Part shown: in pieces, positions 25,693 to 32,755 of the stretch
Layout of the letters: each line of letters starts with the position of its first letter
Numbering within the stretch: position 1 is the stretch's first letter
Assembly: GCA_050297855.1 (NCBI GenBank)
Contig: JBNKTC010000006.1
Span: 186,001 to 250,000 of the forward strand
Length of the DNA stretch: 64,000 bases
Direction of reading: 5' to 3'
Origin: SZUA-545 sp050297855
GTDB lineage: Bacteria; Campylobacterota; Campylobacteria; Campylobacterales; SZUA-545
The notes under the pieces: model-generated
The model's database searches: none
Told to the model about the DNA's origin: nothing
What the model saw: the letters and a program-made list of their open reading frames with translations, nothing else
Program-made: the position numbers and the translations under genes

Positions 25693-27366
25693 ATGGAACG
25701 ACAACACCAGACACTGTGTATTATGATCGGTGGCCCCGCCGGGGCCGGGATCAAGAGCGTGGAGAAGTTGCTGGTGGAGACCTTCGGACGGATGGGGTTT
25801 TTCCTCTTCTCCACCAAAGAGTATATGTCCCGTATCCGGGGAGGGAGCAATACGGTCCAGATCCGCATCGGCACAGTACCCGTTGCCGCGCCCACATGGC
25901 ACGCCGACTGTTACTGCGCCCTGGACGAGGATGCCCTGGAGCATGCCAGCGAGCGCATCGATGGACGGACCCTTCTCGTAGGCGAAGGGGCGGTAGGGGA
26001 TCTGGCTCTTTCATTAAAGAGGGAGGCGATGGATGCCGGGGGAAAACAGTACATCAGTACCTATGCCGCCGGCATTATCCTCGGGTTGTTGGATGCGGAC
26101 GAGACGATCGCCCGCGAAGCGACCATGGAGCTCTTCGCAAGCCGTGATCCCAAGACCAACGAAGCCGTCATGACCAAAGGGATCGGACGGGGCAGGGGAC
26201 TGCGAAAGCAAAACACGCTCCGGCTCCCACCCCCTCCAAAACCTTCCGAACCACTCTATCTTGACGGCACCACCGCCTGCGGTTTCGGTTTCCTGGCGGG
26301 CGGCTGCAACTTCGTTGCCGCCTACCCCATGTCGCCCTCGACGGGTGTGCTCAACTTCATGGCTGAGCAGAGTAAACGGCTGACGATCCTCGTGGAGCAG
26401 GCAGAAGATGAGATCGCAGCTTTCAACATGGTGCTGGGGGCGTGGTACGGCGGTGCCCGCGGCCTGACGACCACCTCGGGGGGCGGATTCGCCCTGATGG
26501 GGGAAGGGGTCAGCCTGGCGGGGATGACCGAGACCCCGGCAGTCGTCTACCTCGCACAGCGCCCCGGACCGGCAACAGGTCTTCCTACACGAAGCGAACA
26601 GGGGGACCTGAACCTCGCCATTCACTCCGGGCACGGTGATTTCCCCCGGATCGTCCTTGCCCCCGGAGATACCGACGAATGCCTCCGACTCGGCCACCTT
26701 GCCTTTGAGTATGCCGACCGTTTCCAGGTTCCGGTGATCCTGCTCTCGGACCAGTACCTGGCCGACGCCTACCAGGCGACGGCCCCGGTCGATTTCGAAG
26801 CGGACTTCGCCAACGAGTACCATATCGAAAAGAGCACAGCCGATTACCGCCGCTTTACCCTCACCGATAGCGGTATCAGCCCCAGGGCTATTCCCGGCTA
26901 CGGGGATGGGCTGGTCTGCTGCGACAGCGACGAGCACGACGAACGGGGACAGATAACCGAAAGCTATGCCGTACGCGATGCGATGGTGGCAAAACGCCAC
27001 CGCAAAGGGGATAACGTCCTCAAAGCCGCCCTGCCGCCCCTGGTCCGCACGTCCGGCACCATCGCGGTCGTTGGCTGGGGATCGAGCAAAAAAGCGATCG
27101 AAGAGGTCCTGGATCTGCTGGACGATGCGACGCTGTTCCAGGTCCACTTTAGCTGGGTCCACCCCCTGGATCCCGACGCCCTCCGTCCGCTGCACGACGC
27201 GGATCACGTGATCGTCATCGAAAACAACAGCAACGCCCAGTTCGCGGGGATCTTGCGCCAACACGGCATCTCCGTCGACCGGACCGTGCTCCAGAGCAAC
27301 GGCTTCCCCTTTTTCGTCGACCGTTTACGCGAGCAGATGATTGAGACACTAAAGGAGTTATCATGA
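25693..27366 (+). CDS. korA: 2-oxoacid:ferredoxin oxidoreductase, fused gamma-alpha subunit (KorA-like)
   Basis: A 557-aa subunit of a two-subunit 2-oxoacid oxidoreductase. Residues 1-190 form the gamma domain (G-G-P-A-G-A-G-I-K-S, R-I-R-G-G-S-N), and residues 200-557 the alpha (pyrimidine-binding) region, with Y-P-M-S-P-S-T and T-T-S-G-G-G-F-A-L-M. With KorB it oxidises a 2-oxoacid with CoA to acyl-CoA, reducing ferredoxin, or runs in reverse as a CO2-fixing step of the reductive TCA cycle. 2-oxoglutarate is the likely substrate but pyruvate or others are not excluded. Campylobacterota usually use four-subunit OorDABC and Por; this is the two-subunit type. Translation overlaps korB by ATGA. 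Confidence 0.85.
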   Translation: MERQHQTLCIMIGGPAGAGIKSVEKLLVETFGRMGFFLFSTKEYMSRIRGGSNTVQIRIGTVPVAAPTWHADCYCALDEDALEHASERIDGRTLLVGEGAVGDLALSLKREAMDAGGKQYISTYAAGIILGLLDADETIAREATMELFASRDPKTNEAVMTKGIGRGRGLRKQNTLRLPPPPKPSEPLYLDGTTACGFGFLAGGCNFVAAYPMSPSTGVLNFMAEQSKRLTILVEQAEDEIAAFNMVLGAWYGGARGLTTTSGGGFALMGEGVSLAGMTETPAVVYLAQRPGPATGLPTRSEQGDLNLAIHSGHGDFPRIVLAPGDTDECLRLGHLAFEYADRFQVPVILLSDQYLADAYQATAPVDFEADFANEYHIEKSTADYRRFTLTDSGISPRAIPGYGDGLVCCDSDEHDERGQITESYAVRDAMVAKRHRKGDNVLKAALPPLVRTSGTIAVVGWGSSKKAIEEVLDLLDDATLFQVHFSWVHPLDPDALRPLHDADHVIVIENNSNAQFAGILRQHGISVDRTVLQSNGFPFFVDRLREQMIETLKELS

Positions 27367-28223
27367 GTACCCCCTACGCACGCCCCGATGTTGATATCGC
27401 CTGGTGCCCGGGATGCGGGAACTTTGCCATTTTGCGGCTTTTGGGCCAGGCCCTGGAAGAGCTCGATCTGGAGAAGCACCGGACCGCTATCGTTTCGGGA
27501 ATCGGACAGGCGGCCAAGACGCCGCACTACCTCGATGTCCACATGTATAACGGACTCCACGGCCGTGCCTTGCCGGTCGCTACGGCACTCAAAAGCGTCA
27601 ACCCCGACCTGACGGTGATCGCCGAAGGGGGCGACGGGGACATGTACGGGGAGGGGGGCAACCACTTCCTCGCCGCCGTCCGGCGCAACGTCGACCTGCT
27701 CCATGTCGTCCATAACAACATGGTATACGGGCTTACCAAGGGGCAGGCCTCCCCGACGAGCCAGCCCGGCTTTACGACTCCCGTCCAGGTGCGGGGCGTG
27801 AGCAACCGCCCCTTCAACCCCATCGCCACGGCCCTCTCCCTGGGAGCGACATTCGTCTCACGGGTCAGTACGGGACACCCGAAACACGCTCTCCACTGCA
27901 TCAAGGAGGCGATCCTTCACCAGGGATACGCCCTGGTGGATATCTTCCAGCCCTGTCCGAGTTTCAACCGGGTCAATACCCACCAGTGGTTCAAGGAGAA
28001 CACCTATCTCCTGGAAGAGGCGGGACACGCACCCCACAGCCTCCCCGACGCCTTTGCCCGCGCCATGGAGCAGGAACGGCTCCCCATCGGGGTCTTTTAC
28101 AAAGAGGAGAACCAGACCACTTTCGAAAGCAGCCTATGGAACGGGTATGAAAAGGAGCGGCCCGTCTGGGAGAAGCGCCATGACCGAAAACTGCTGCAGG
28201 AGGCCTTTGACCGCCACCGCTAA
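27363..28223 (+). CDS. korB: 2-oxoacid:ferredoxin oxidoreductase beta subunit (KorB-like)
   Basis: A 286-aa thiamin diphosphate and Fe-S subunit. W-C15-P-G-C18 supplies two cluster cysteines and F-Q-P-C198-P-S-F-N a third. The ThDP motif is G-G-D-G-D-M-Y with the N-N-M-V-Y-G-L-T-K-G-Q-A-S-P-T segment. In canonical beta subunits a further cysteine follows G-I-G; here that residue is Q49 (G-I-G-Q-A-A-K), and no cysteine lies nearby. The cluster may therefore have a non-cysteine ligand. Translationally coupled to korA. Its stop overlaps that of the convergent DNA polymerase gene. Confidence 0.87.
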   Translation: MSTPYARPDVDIAWCPGCGNFAILRLLGQALEELDLEKHRTAIVSGIGQAAKTPHYLDVHMYNGLHGRALPVATALKSVNPDLTVIAEGGDGDMYGEGGNHFLAAVRRNVDLLHVVHNNMVYGLTKGQASPTSQPGFTTPVQVRGVSNRPFNPIATALSLGATFVSRVSTGHPKHALHCIKEAILHQGYALVDIFQPCPSFNRVNTHQWFKENTYLLEEAGHAPHSLPDAFARAMEQERLPIGVFYKEENQTTFESSLWNGYEKERPVWEKRHDRKLLQEAFDRHR

Positions 28224-29497
28224 AAACTCTCCCGCTCGCTCCCCCAGGAGAGGGCGTCAATGCCGTATTTGTCGCGGATCTTCGTACTGGCGTTCAGCAG
28301 CCTGGCAAAGCGCCGGTCCTTCTCGAACTCCAGGAGCGAGAAGACGGTCTTATGGGTAGCAAAGTTGGAAGCAGTCAGTCCGATATAGGTGACTGCGTCG
28401 GTTGGGTAGAGATCCAGTTCATGCAGTTTCTCCAGGGTCAGGTCTTTAAAAAACTTTTCCGAAAAGAGCCGTTTTTCCGAGTAGCTGGCGGCAGATCTGT
28501 TGCCCGATTCGTAGCGGATCTTGAAGTGGTAGGTCGTCGGGCGCGCTTCCAGGCGGGCAACCGTATAGGAGAGATGCTTCGCCAGGATCGTCGCCCGGCG
28601 CCACAGTTCGTTTCGGCACGTCACGGGGTCGAAGGTCCGGCCGATCCCGATGCTTTTGCGGTCCTGGAAGGGGGTGATCCCGTCGTCCGCCTGGCCGTGG
28701 ATCAGCCGGAAGATATCCTGCCCCGGCCGCCCGAGCCCCTGCAGCAGGTCCCCCATCTCCTTAAGCTGGGCGATCGTCTTGATCCCGTAGCGGTGCAGTT
28801 TGGCCGCCATGCGCCGTCCGATACCCGGGAACGCCTCAATCTTCATCGGATCGATACACGCCGCCACTTCATGGGGGAAGAGAACCCGGGTACCGAATGG
28901 TTTTGCCGAAGAGGTGGCGATCTTGGCAAAGGTACGGGTATGGGATGCCCCGACGGAGATGGGCAGATCGAACCGGGCCATCACCTCCTCTTTTAGCCGG
29001 TGGATAAACGCCGCTACATCCTTCTCCTCGACCCATCCGCCCAGGTCCCCGTAGAACTCGTCGATACTCGCCTGTTCCAGGACGGGGATCTGGGTCTGAA
29101 GGTACTTAAAAAGACGCTGGGATAGCTCGTAGTAGAGCCGCATGCGCGAAGGACGGATGATGAGGGTAGGGCAGATGCGCAGCGCTTCGCCGAGGCTCAT
29201 GACCGACTTGACCCCCACGGCCCGGGCCTCGTAGGAGGCGGTGACAATCATACCGCGGATGCGGTCACCCTCCATAAAGTGCTGCTGCCAGTTATCCCCG
29301 GTGCCGAACTTGTCGTAGTAGGAGGCTCCGGAGAAGGCGCCTTTATTGTCGTTAAAGGAGAAGGTCCTCTTTTTGACATGGCTGAAGATGGCGATATCCC
29401 CACGGTTGCCGATGGCCAGGGGCTTTCCCTTGAGGCTGGGATCGATGGTGCGCTCCGCGCTGGCGAAAAAACAGTCCAGGTCGATATGGATCAGCAT
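28220..29497 (-). CDS. dinB: Y-family DNA polymerase (Pol IV/DinB-like) with an internal insertion
   Basis: A 425-aa translesion polymerase. The palm has I-D6-L-D8-C-F-F, the S-I-D146-E147-F catalytic pair and Y-E-A-R; a helix-hairpin-helix-like F-P-G-I-G-R-R-M-A-A-K-L follows, then the little-finger domain. Between G-N-R (about residue 32) and I-V-T-A-S-Y-E-A-R (about 84) there is an insertion of roughly 45-50 residues compared with E. coli DinB, in the finger region. The ATG at 29497 has a strong GGGAGGAG site. The frame extends further upstream without such a site. No LexA-type box was sought systematically. Confidence 0.88.
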   Translation of the reverse strand: MLIHIDLDCFFASAERTIDPSLKGKPLAIGNRGDIAIFSHVKKRTFSFNDNKGAFSGASYYDKFGTGDNWQQHFMEGDRIRGMIVTASYEARAVGVKSVMSLGEALRICPTLIIRPSRMRLYYELSQRLFKYLQTQIPVLEQASIDEFYGDLGGWVEEKDVAAFIHRLKEEVMARFDLPISVGASHTRTFAKIATSSAKPFGTRVLFPHEVAACIDPMKIEAFPGIGRRMAAKLHRYGIKTIAQLKEMGDLLQGLGRPGQDIFRLIHGQADDGITPFQDRKSIGIGRTFDPVTCRNELWRRATILAKHLSYTVARLEARPTTYHFKIRYESGNRSAASYSEKRLFSEKFFKDLTLEKLHELDLYPTDAVTYIGLTASNFATHKTVFSLLEFEKDRRFARLLNASTKIRDKYGIDALSWGSERESF

Positions 29498-29599
29498 GGC
29501 TCCTCCCGTAAATCGGAGAAAATATAGCATATTGTCAATTCTATGGCGAATAATATAACAAAATGATATATTTTCAGCACAAAAAAAAGGGGGATGTTC

Positions 29600-29947
29600 A
29601 TGGAAAAATGCATCGAGATCTTTGCCGCCTCCTATGCCCACGGGAAAAATACCGACTACATCGGTGTCATGTACTACCGGCAGGCATTTCGGGTCTTCCG
29701 CGGGGCGGCCGAATACGCCACCCATGAAGGGGCGCAGCTTCGCGCCGTCATCCGCGCACTGGAGGAGATCCGCTACCCCATCCGCGTGACGATCTACCTC
29801 AGCAGCAAAAAACTGGCCGTGGTCCTGGGCGAACGGCTCGGGGGCTATATCCGCCTGGGCAATATCGACCGCCAGGAGAACGCCCCGCTGCTAAAACGCT
29901 ACCACGCCCTGGCCCAAAAACACCGCATCACCCTGGCACCCCTCTAA
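29600..29947 (+). CDS. RNase H-fold-like protein lacking catalytic acids
   Basis: A 115-aa protein I recognise only by fold pattern. The order of elements (N-terminal beta hairpin, E-G-A-Q-L-R-A-V-I-R-A-L helix, V-T-I-Y-L-S-S-K-K-L strand-helix, C-terminal helix) matches RNase HI. The residues that would be catalytic are replaced: Ala instead of the first Asp, Gln in place of the helix Glu (A-Q-L versus M-E-L), and Ser for Asp in Y-L-S-S. It may bind nucleic acid without cutting. The start at 29600 is preceded by a G-rich site; an ATG at 29594 is an alternative. It is followed 21 bp later by the SprA-related gene. Confidence 0.45.
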   Translation: MEKCIEIFAASYAHGKNTDYIGVMYYRQAFRVFRGAAEYATHEGAQLRAVIRALEEIRYPIRVTIYLSSKKLAVVLGERLGGYIRLGNIDRQENAPLLKRYHALAQKHRITLAPL

Positions 29948-29968
29948 AAATGTGCTAGAATAGTCGGT

Positions 29969-30544
29969 ATGAAAGTAGGGGATTTTTCAGCACAAGACCT
30001 TTACCGGAACAAACCGTGGGCGGAGAGAGACCGTCCCGAAGCCGCCTCAAATGAGAATGGTGCGGAGACGACACAGGAAAAGGGCGTCTCACAGGAAGAG
30101 AGTCGGGCGGAAGAGGGCGGCTCTGAAAAAAAGGGGGCCGACACACCCCTCTCCTACCTGGACGACCCGGCGCTTAAGCAGATGGTCGCCGAACTCCGCG
30201 CCCGGGACTCGGAAGTGCGCGCCCACGAAGCGGCCCATATCGCCGCTGGGGGCGGGATCGTCAAAGGCGGAGCCAGCTTTACCTACCAGAAAGCGCCCGA
30301 CGGCAGGCTCTATGCCGTCGGCGGCGAAGTGCCCATTGATGCGTCCGAAGAGAACACGCCCGAAGCGACGATCCAGAAGATGCAGCAGGTACGAAGCGCC
30401 GCCATGGCCCCCTCCAACCCCAGCCCGACCGACTACAAAGTCGCCGCCAACGCGATGATGGCAGAGATGAAGGCCAGGCAGGAGCTGGCTGCCGAGGAGA
30501 TGGACCTGACACAAGGCCAAAACGGCCTGGATCTCAAAGGCTAG
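29969..30544 (+). CDS. SprA-related putative metalloprotease (CJM1_0395 family)
   Basis: A 191-aa protein with a disordered, charged N-terminal third (residues 1-60) and a conserved C-terminal domain containing R-A-H-E-A-A-H, an HExxH-like zinc motif, followed by G-G-A-S-F-T-Y and G-G-E-V-P-I-D. This is the SprA-related family (PF12118) annotated in Campylobacterota as a putative metalloprotease. Activity has not been shown to my knowledge. No signal peptide. The ATG is only 21 bp after the RNase H-like gene; a TGTGCTAGAATAG sequence in between resembles a -10 region, so it may have its own promoter. Confidence 0.78.
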   Translation: MKVGDFSAQDLYRNKPWAERDRPEAASNENGAETTQEKGVSQEESRAEEGGSEKKGADTPLSYLDDPALKQMVAELRARDSEVRAHEAAHIAAGGGIVKGGASFTYQKAPDGRLYAVGGEVPIDASEENTPEATIQKMQQVRSAAMAPSNPSPTDYKVAANAMMAEMKARQELAAEEMDLTQGQNGLDLKG

Positions 30545-30598
30545 GGCGGGGGCCGCGGTACAATCTCGTCCAAAGCCGTCAGGTATTACAATAGCTCC

Positions 30599-31642
30599 AT
30601 GAATTTTACAGAAGCATCCGTCAACCGCATTATTACCCATAAAGTGGGCAACAAACTCAAAAACGAACCCCTCTTCCTCTCCGATGCGCTTCAGCGCACC
30701 GACGCGGAGCTGGATGAGACGCTGATCGAGTTTTTCCTCAAGCCGTTTTTGCGCAAGAGCGGCTTTATGGGCTTTACCCACGCCTCGGATATCAATCTCA
30801 ACGAGATGTACCACTACGTCTCCAAGCTCTTTTCCGACCCGGAGGAGGGGGACTTTATCGAGACCACCAAGCATATCGCCAAGCATCTTTTTAACGCTTC
30901 CGTCCACCCCAAGATCGTCCCCGGCGAGCTGCTGATCGTCCACTTTAAAAACGTCCGCCGCAACGAACTCCAGACCGATGCCGTCGGGATCTTCAAATCC
31001 GAGCACAAGGAGCCCTTTTTAAAGGTGACGGAAAACGACCTGGGGATCCGTTTCTCCAAGGAAACGGGGATCAACGTCTCCAAGATCGAAAAGGGGTGCC
31101 TCATCTTCGACGATCCGGACAGAGAGTATGATGTCGTCGTTGTCGACCGCGACCAGAACACCCAATACTGGGTCAACAAGTTCCTGGGCGTGGAACCCAA
31201 AAAGACCGACGAATACAACACCAAGCAGGTCGTCAACCTCTGCAAGACCTTCGGCGACGATGTCCTGAGCCTCAAATACGAACCCGAGACCAAGCTGGAG
31301 TTCCTCAACAGCGCCATCGACCACCTGGAAAAAAACGACGTTTTCGACTACGATGCCTTTATCCACGACAACATGGTCTTCCGCGAACCCAATCTCAGAC
31401 AGGATTTCCTGGAGTACCAGCAGAAGACGGAGTTTAACCCAACCGACCTGCCGCGCTTTGACATCGCCCACCGGGACCTAAAGCGCGAACGCCGGCAGAT
31501 CAAAAGCCTCGTACGCCTCGATACGGGCATCGAGATCCGTTTCTTCGGAAACGAGCACGGCAGCGTCTCCTATGAAAAGGGATACGACGAAGCCAAGGGG
31601 ATGCATTTTTACAAGGTCTATTACAACAAAGAGGTAGAATAG
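30599..31642 (+). CDS. nucleoid-associated protein, NdpA/YejK family
   Basis: A 347-aa protein of the 37-kDa nucleoid-associated (NdpA/YejK) family. Family features seen are an N-terminal segment with V-N-R-I-I-T-H, a G-E-L-L-I-V-H-F strand, and a charged C-terminal half ending in a beta segment with I-E-I-R-F-F-G. E. coli YejK associates with the nucleoid and topoisomerase IV. Monocistronic by spacing: 54 bp follow the upstream gene and a long hairpin lies after its stop. Convergent with the small HTH gene. Confidence 0.82.
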   Translation: MNFTEASVNRIITHKVGNKLKNEPLFLSDALQRTDAELDETLIEFFLKPFLRKSGFMGFTHASDINLNEMYHYVSKLFSDPEEGDFIETTKHIAKHLFNASVHPKIVPGELLIVHFKNVRRNELQTDAVGIFKSEHKEPFLKVTENDLGIRFSKETGINVSKIEKGCLIFDDPDREYDVVVVDRDQNTQYWVNKFLGVEPKKTDEYNTKQVVNLCKTFGDDVLSLKYEPETKLEFLNSAIDHLEKNDVFDYDAFIHDNMVFREPNLRQDFLEYQQKTEFNPTDLPRFDIAHRDLKRERRQIKSLVRLDTGIEIRFFGNEHGSVSYEKGYDEAKGMHFYKVYYNKEVE

Positions 31643-31659
31643 GGCGTTCTTACAAAAGT

Positions 31660-31686
31660 GGGGATTTCGGTCCGACCGTAATCCCC
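31660..31686. terminator. bidirectional terminator between ndpA-like gene and HTH gene
   Basis: GGGGATT-T-CGGT and ACCG-T-AATCCCC pair over 11 bp with one T-T mismatch around CCG. It sits between two convergent stop codons. On the minus strand it is followed by ACTTTTG. Confidence 0.65.
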
Positions 31687-31692
31687 GGCCTC

Positions 31693-31914
31693 TTATCCGG
31701 GAAAAAAGTAGCGGGTCCCTTTTTTGACCAGTCCGAGTTCGGTCATATATTTCCGGGCCGTTTTACGGTCCACCTGCGCCTCCCTGGAGACTTCATCCAC
31801 CGTTGTCGAGGGGTTTCCGTAGAGCCGCAGGACATTCAACGTGGCCGTGACCTTGTCCTTTGCCCGGAGGGATCTGATTCGAGTTGCTTTTTTGGCTGCT
31901 TGCGTACGTGTCAT
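31693..31914 (-). CDS. small helix-turn-helix protein
   Basis: A 73-aa basic protein. The N-terminal part is rich in Lys and Arg; residues 35-65 (P-S-T-T-V-D-E-V-S-R-E-A-Q-V-D-R-K-T-A-R-K-Y) have the spacing of a helix-turn-helix and it ends T-R-Y-F-F-P-G. I do not recognise a named family. Start choice: an in-frame TTG at 31950 is possible, but an extended -10 (TGATACAAT on the minus strand at 31961-31972 region) would put the transcript start only a few bases before that TTG, so the ATG at 31914 is preferred. It lies at the edge of an AT-rich stretch with other unknown genes. Confidence 0.55.
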   Translation of the reverse strand: MTRTQAAKKATRIRSLRAKDKVTATLNVLRLYGNPSTTVDEVSREAQVDRKTARKYMTELGLVKKGTRYFFPG

Positions 31915-31963
31915 GTATAGTTGTTCCGTTAATTCCAAATAGTTTTTCAAAGTCGGGGGCGAA

Positions 31964-31969
31964 ATTGTA
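31964..31969 (-). promoter_or_regulatory. extended -10 for the small HTH gene
   Basis: TACAAT on the minus strand preceded by TG plus one base, about 50 bp upstream of the ATG at 31914. Confidence 0.45.
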
Positions 31970-32097
31970 TCAAAAGAAACCTAGCGGCGGATTAGGGGGC
32001 TAAAAGCGCCTCCCTGGGGGAAGATAATTATTTTATTTAGAATATTTATTATGTTAACCATTCTATTCTAAGGCCGCCCTGGAATGCGAAAGCTCCC
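31970..32097. other. AT-rich spacer without recognised gene
   Basis: A stretch including a run of A and T around 32020-32060. I see no reading frame with a ribosome-binding site and no strong hairpin other than a short CCTCCCTGGGGG fold. Confidence 0.4.
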
Positions 32098-32334
32098 CTA
32101 CAGCTCCCAGTCCAGGTTCCAACTGCGCTTTTTCTCCAGATCGATCGTACGGGGGCTTGTCTTTTCGATCCAGTAGGTGTTATTAAGCATCTTCCTGAAC
32201 TTCTCGATCGTCTTTTCGCTGATCTCGTAATCAAAATAGATCCGGTACGTCGACTCATCAACTCTTAGCGGCGTCACCCCCTCCTGCTTGCTTAACCCCA
32301 ATATCCGCAACAGCTCACTCGGAAACTTTTTCAT
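32098..32334 (-). CDS. small unknown protein, second of a paralogous pair
   Basis: A 78-aa protein of no family I recognise. It aligns by eye with the gene just upstream: R-I-L-G-L versus K-I-L-E-L, then R-I-Y-F-D-Y versus R-L-Y-F-D-E, then E-K-F-R-K-M-L versus E-S-L-R-E-K-I, at comparable spacing. The start overlaps the stop of the upstream gene by 4 bp (ATGA-type coupling), so the two are co-translated. It lacks a signal peptide and membrane segments. Pairs like this can be heteromeric partners; that is conjecture. Confidence 0.6.
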   Translation of the reverse strand: MKKFPSELLRILGLSKQEGVTPLRVDESTYRIYFDYEISEKTIEKFRKMLNNTYWIEKTSPRTIDLEKKRSWNLDWEL

Positions 32335-32576
32335 GCGCTGAATACTCCGAACCGGGCGAATGGTTTTCTGACAATGTCCACAATATGGCTGTTAAATTGC
32401 TCAACATCGCAGCAGTGTGCGATTTTCTCCCTGAGACTCTCTATCATATCGGGATGGACTCGCTCATCAAAATAGAGACGCACCACCTCGTCATTGAGCA
32501 GTGTGCTGTCTACATTGCTCAATGAATCGAGCTCCAGGATCTTTCCCACTTCCGTCAGATACTCTTCACTGTTCAT
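32331..32576 (-). CDS. small unknown protein, first of a paralogous pair
   Basis: An 81-aa protein starting M-N-S-E-E-Y-L-T-E-V-G-K-I-L. The ATG at 32576 has a GGAGTAGG stretch upstream; a longer frame to 32654 has none. It shares a core with the following gene (R-L-Y-F-D and a helical segment after it), and also carries H-C-C and a C-terminal R-K-P-F-A-R-F. Cytoplasmic by composition. Located in the AT-rich part of the window, with 179 bp of AT-rich sequence upstream. No function can be assigned. Confidence 0.6.
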   Translation of the reverse strand: MNSEEYLTEVGKILELDSLSNVDSTLLNDEVVRLYFDERVHPDMIESLREKIAHCCDVEQFNSHIVDIVRKPFARFGVFSA

Positions 32577-32717
32577 ATAACCTACTCCGCTACTCTCGTA
32601 TAGTTTCGTAAATTTAAATCGTTTTGTCTTATGGGGTAAATAATTTTTTCTCAACTTTATCCAAAGTTCATTTTTTTATATGATTTATACGGTAAATGAT
32701 TTTTTTGTGATTGGTTT

Positions 32718-32739
32718 AAGGCCGTTTTACCGGCCTTTT
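32718..32739 (-). terminator. hairpin after the GGDEF-EAL gene
   Basis: AAGGCCG and CGGCCTT pair around TTTTAC, 17 bp past the stop of the GGDEF-EAL gene. A TTTT tail exists on the plus-strand side; the minus-strand side lacks a clear T-run, so efficiency in that direction is uncertain. Confidence 0.5.
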
Positions 32740-32755
32740 GAAGATGATCGTGGGG

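Noticed and set aside
31643..32755. Toxin-antitoxin, CRISPR or phage remnant in the AT-rich pocket
   Set aside because: No repeats, integrase, toxin motif or att-like duplication was seen; only small unknown genes can be supported.
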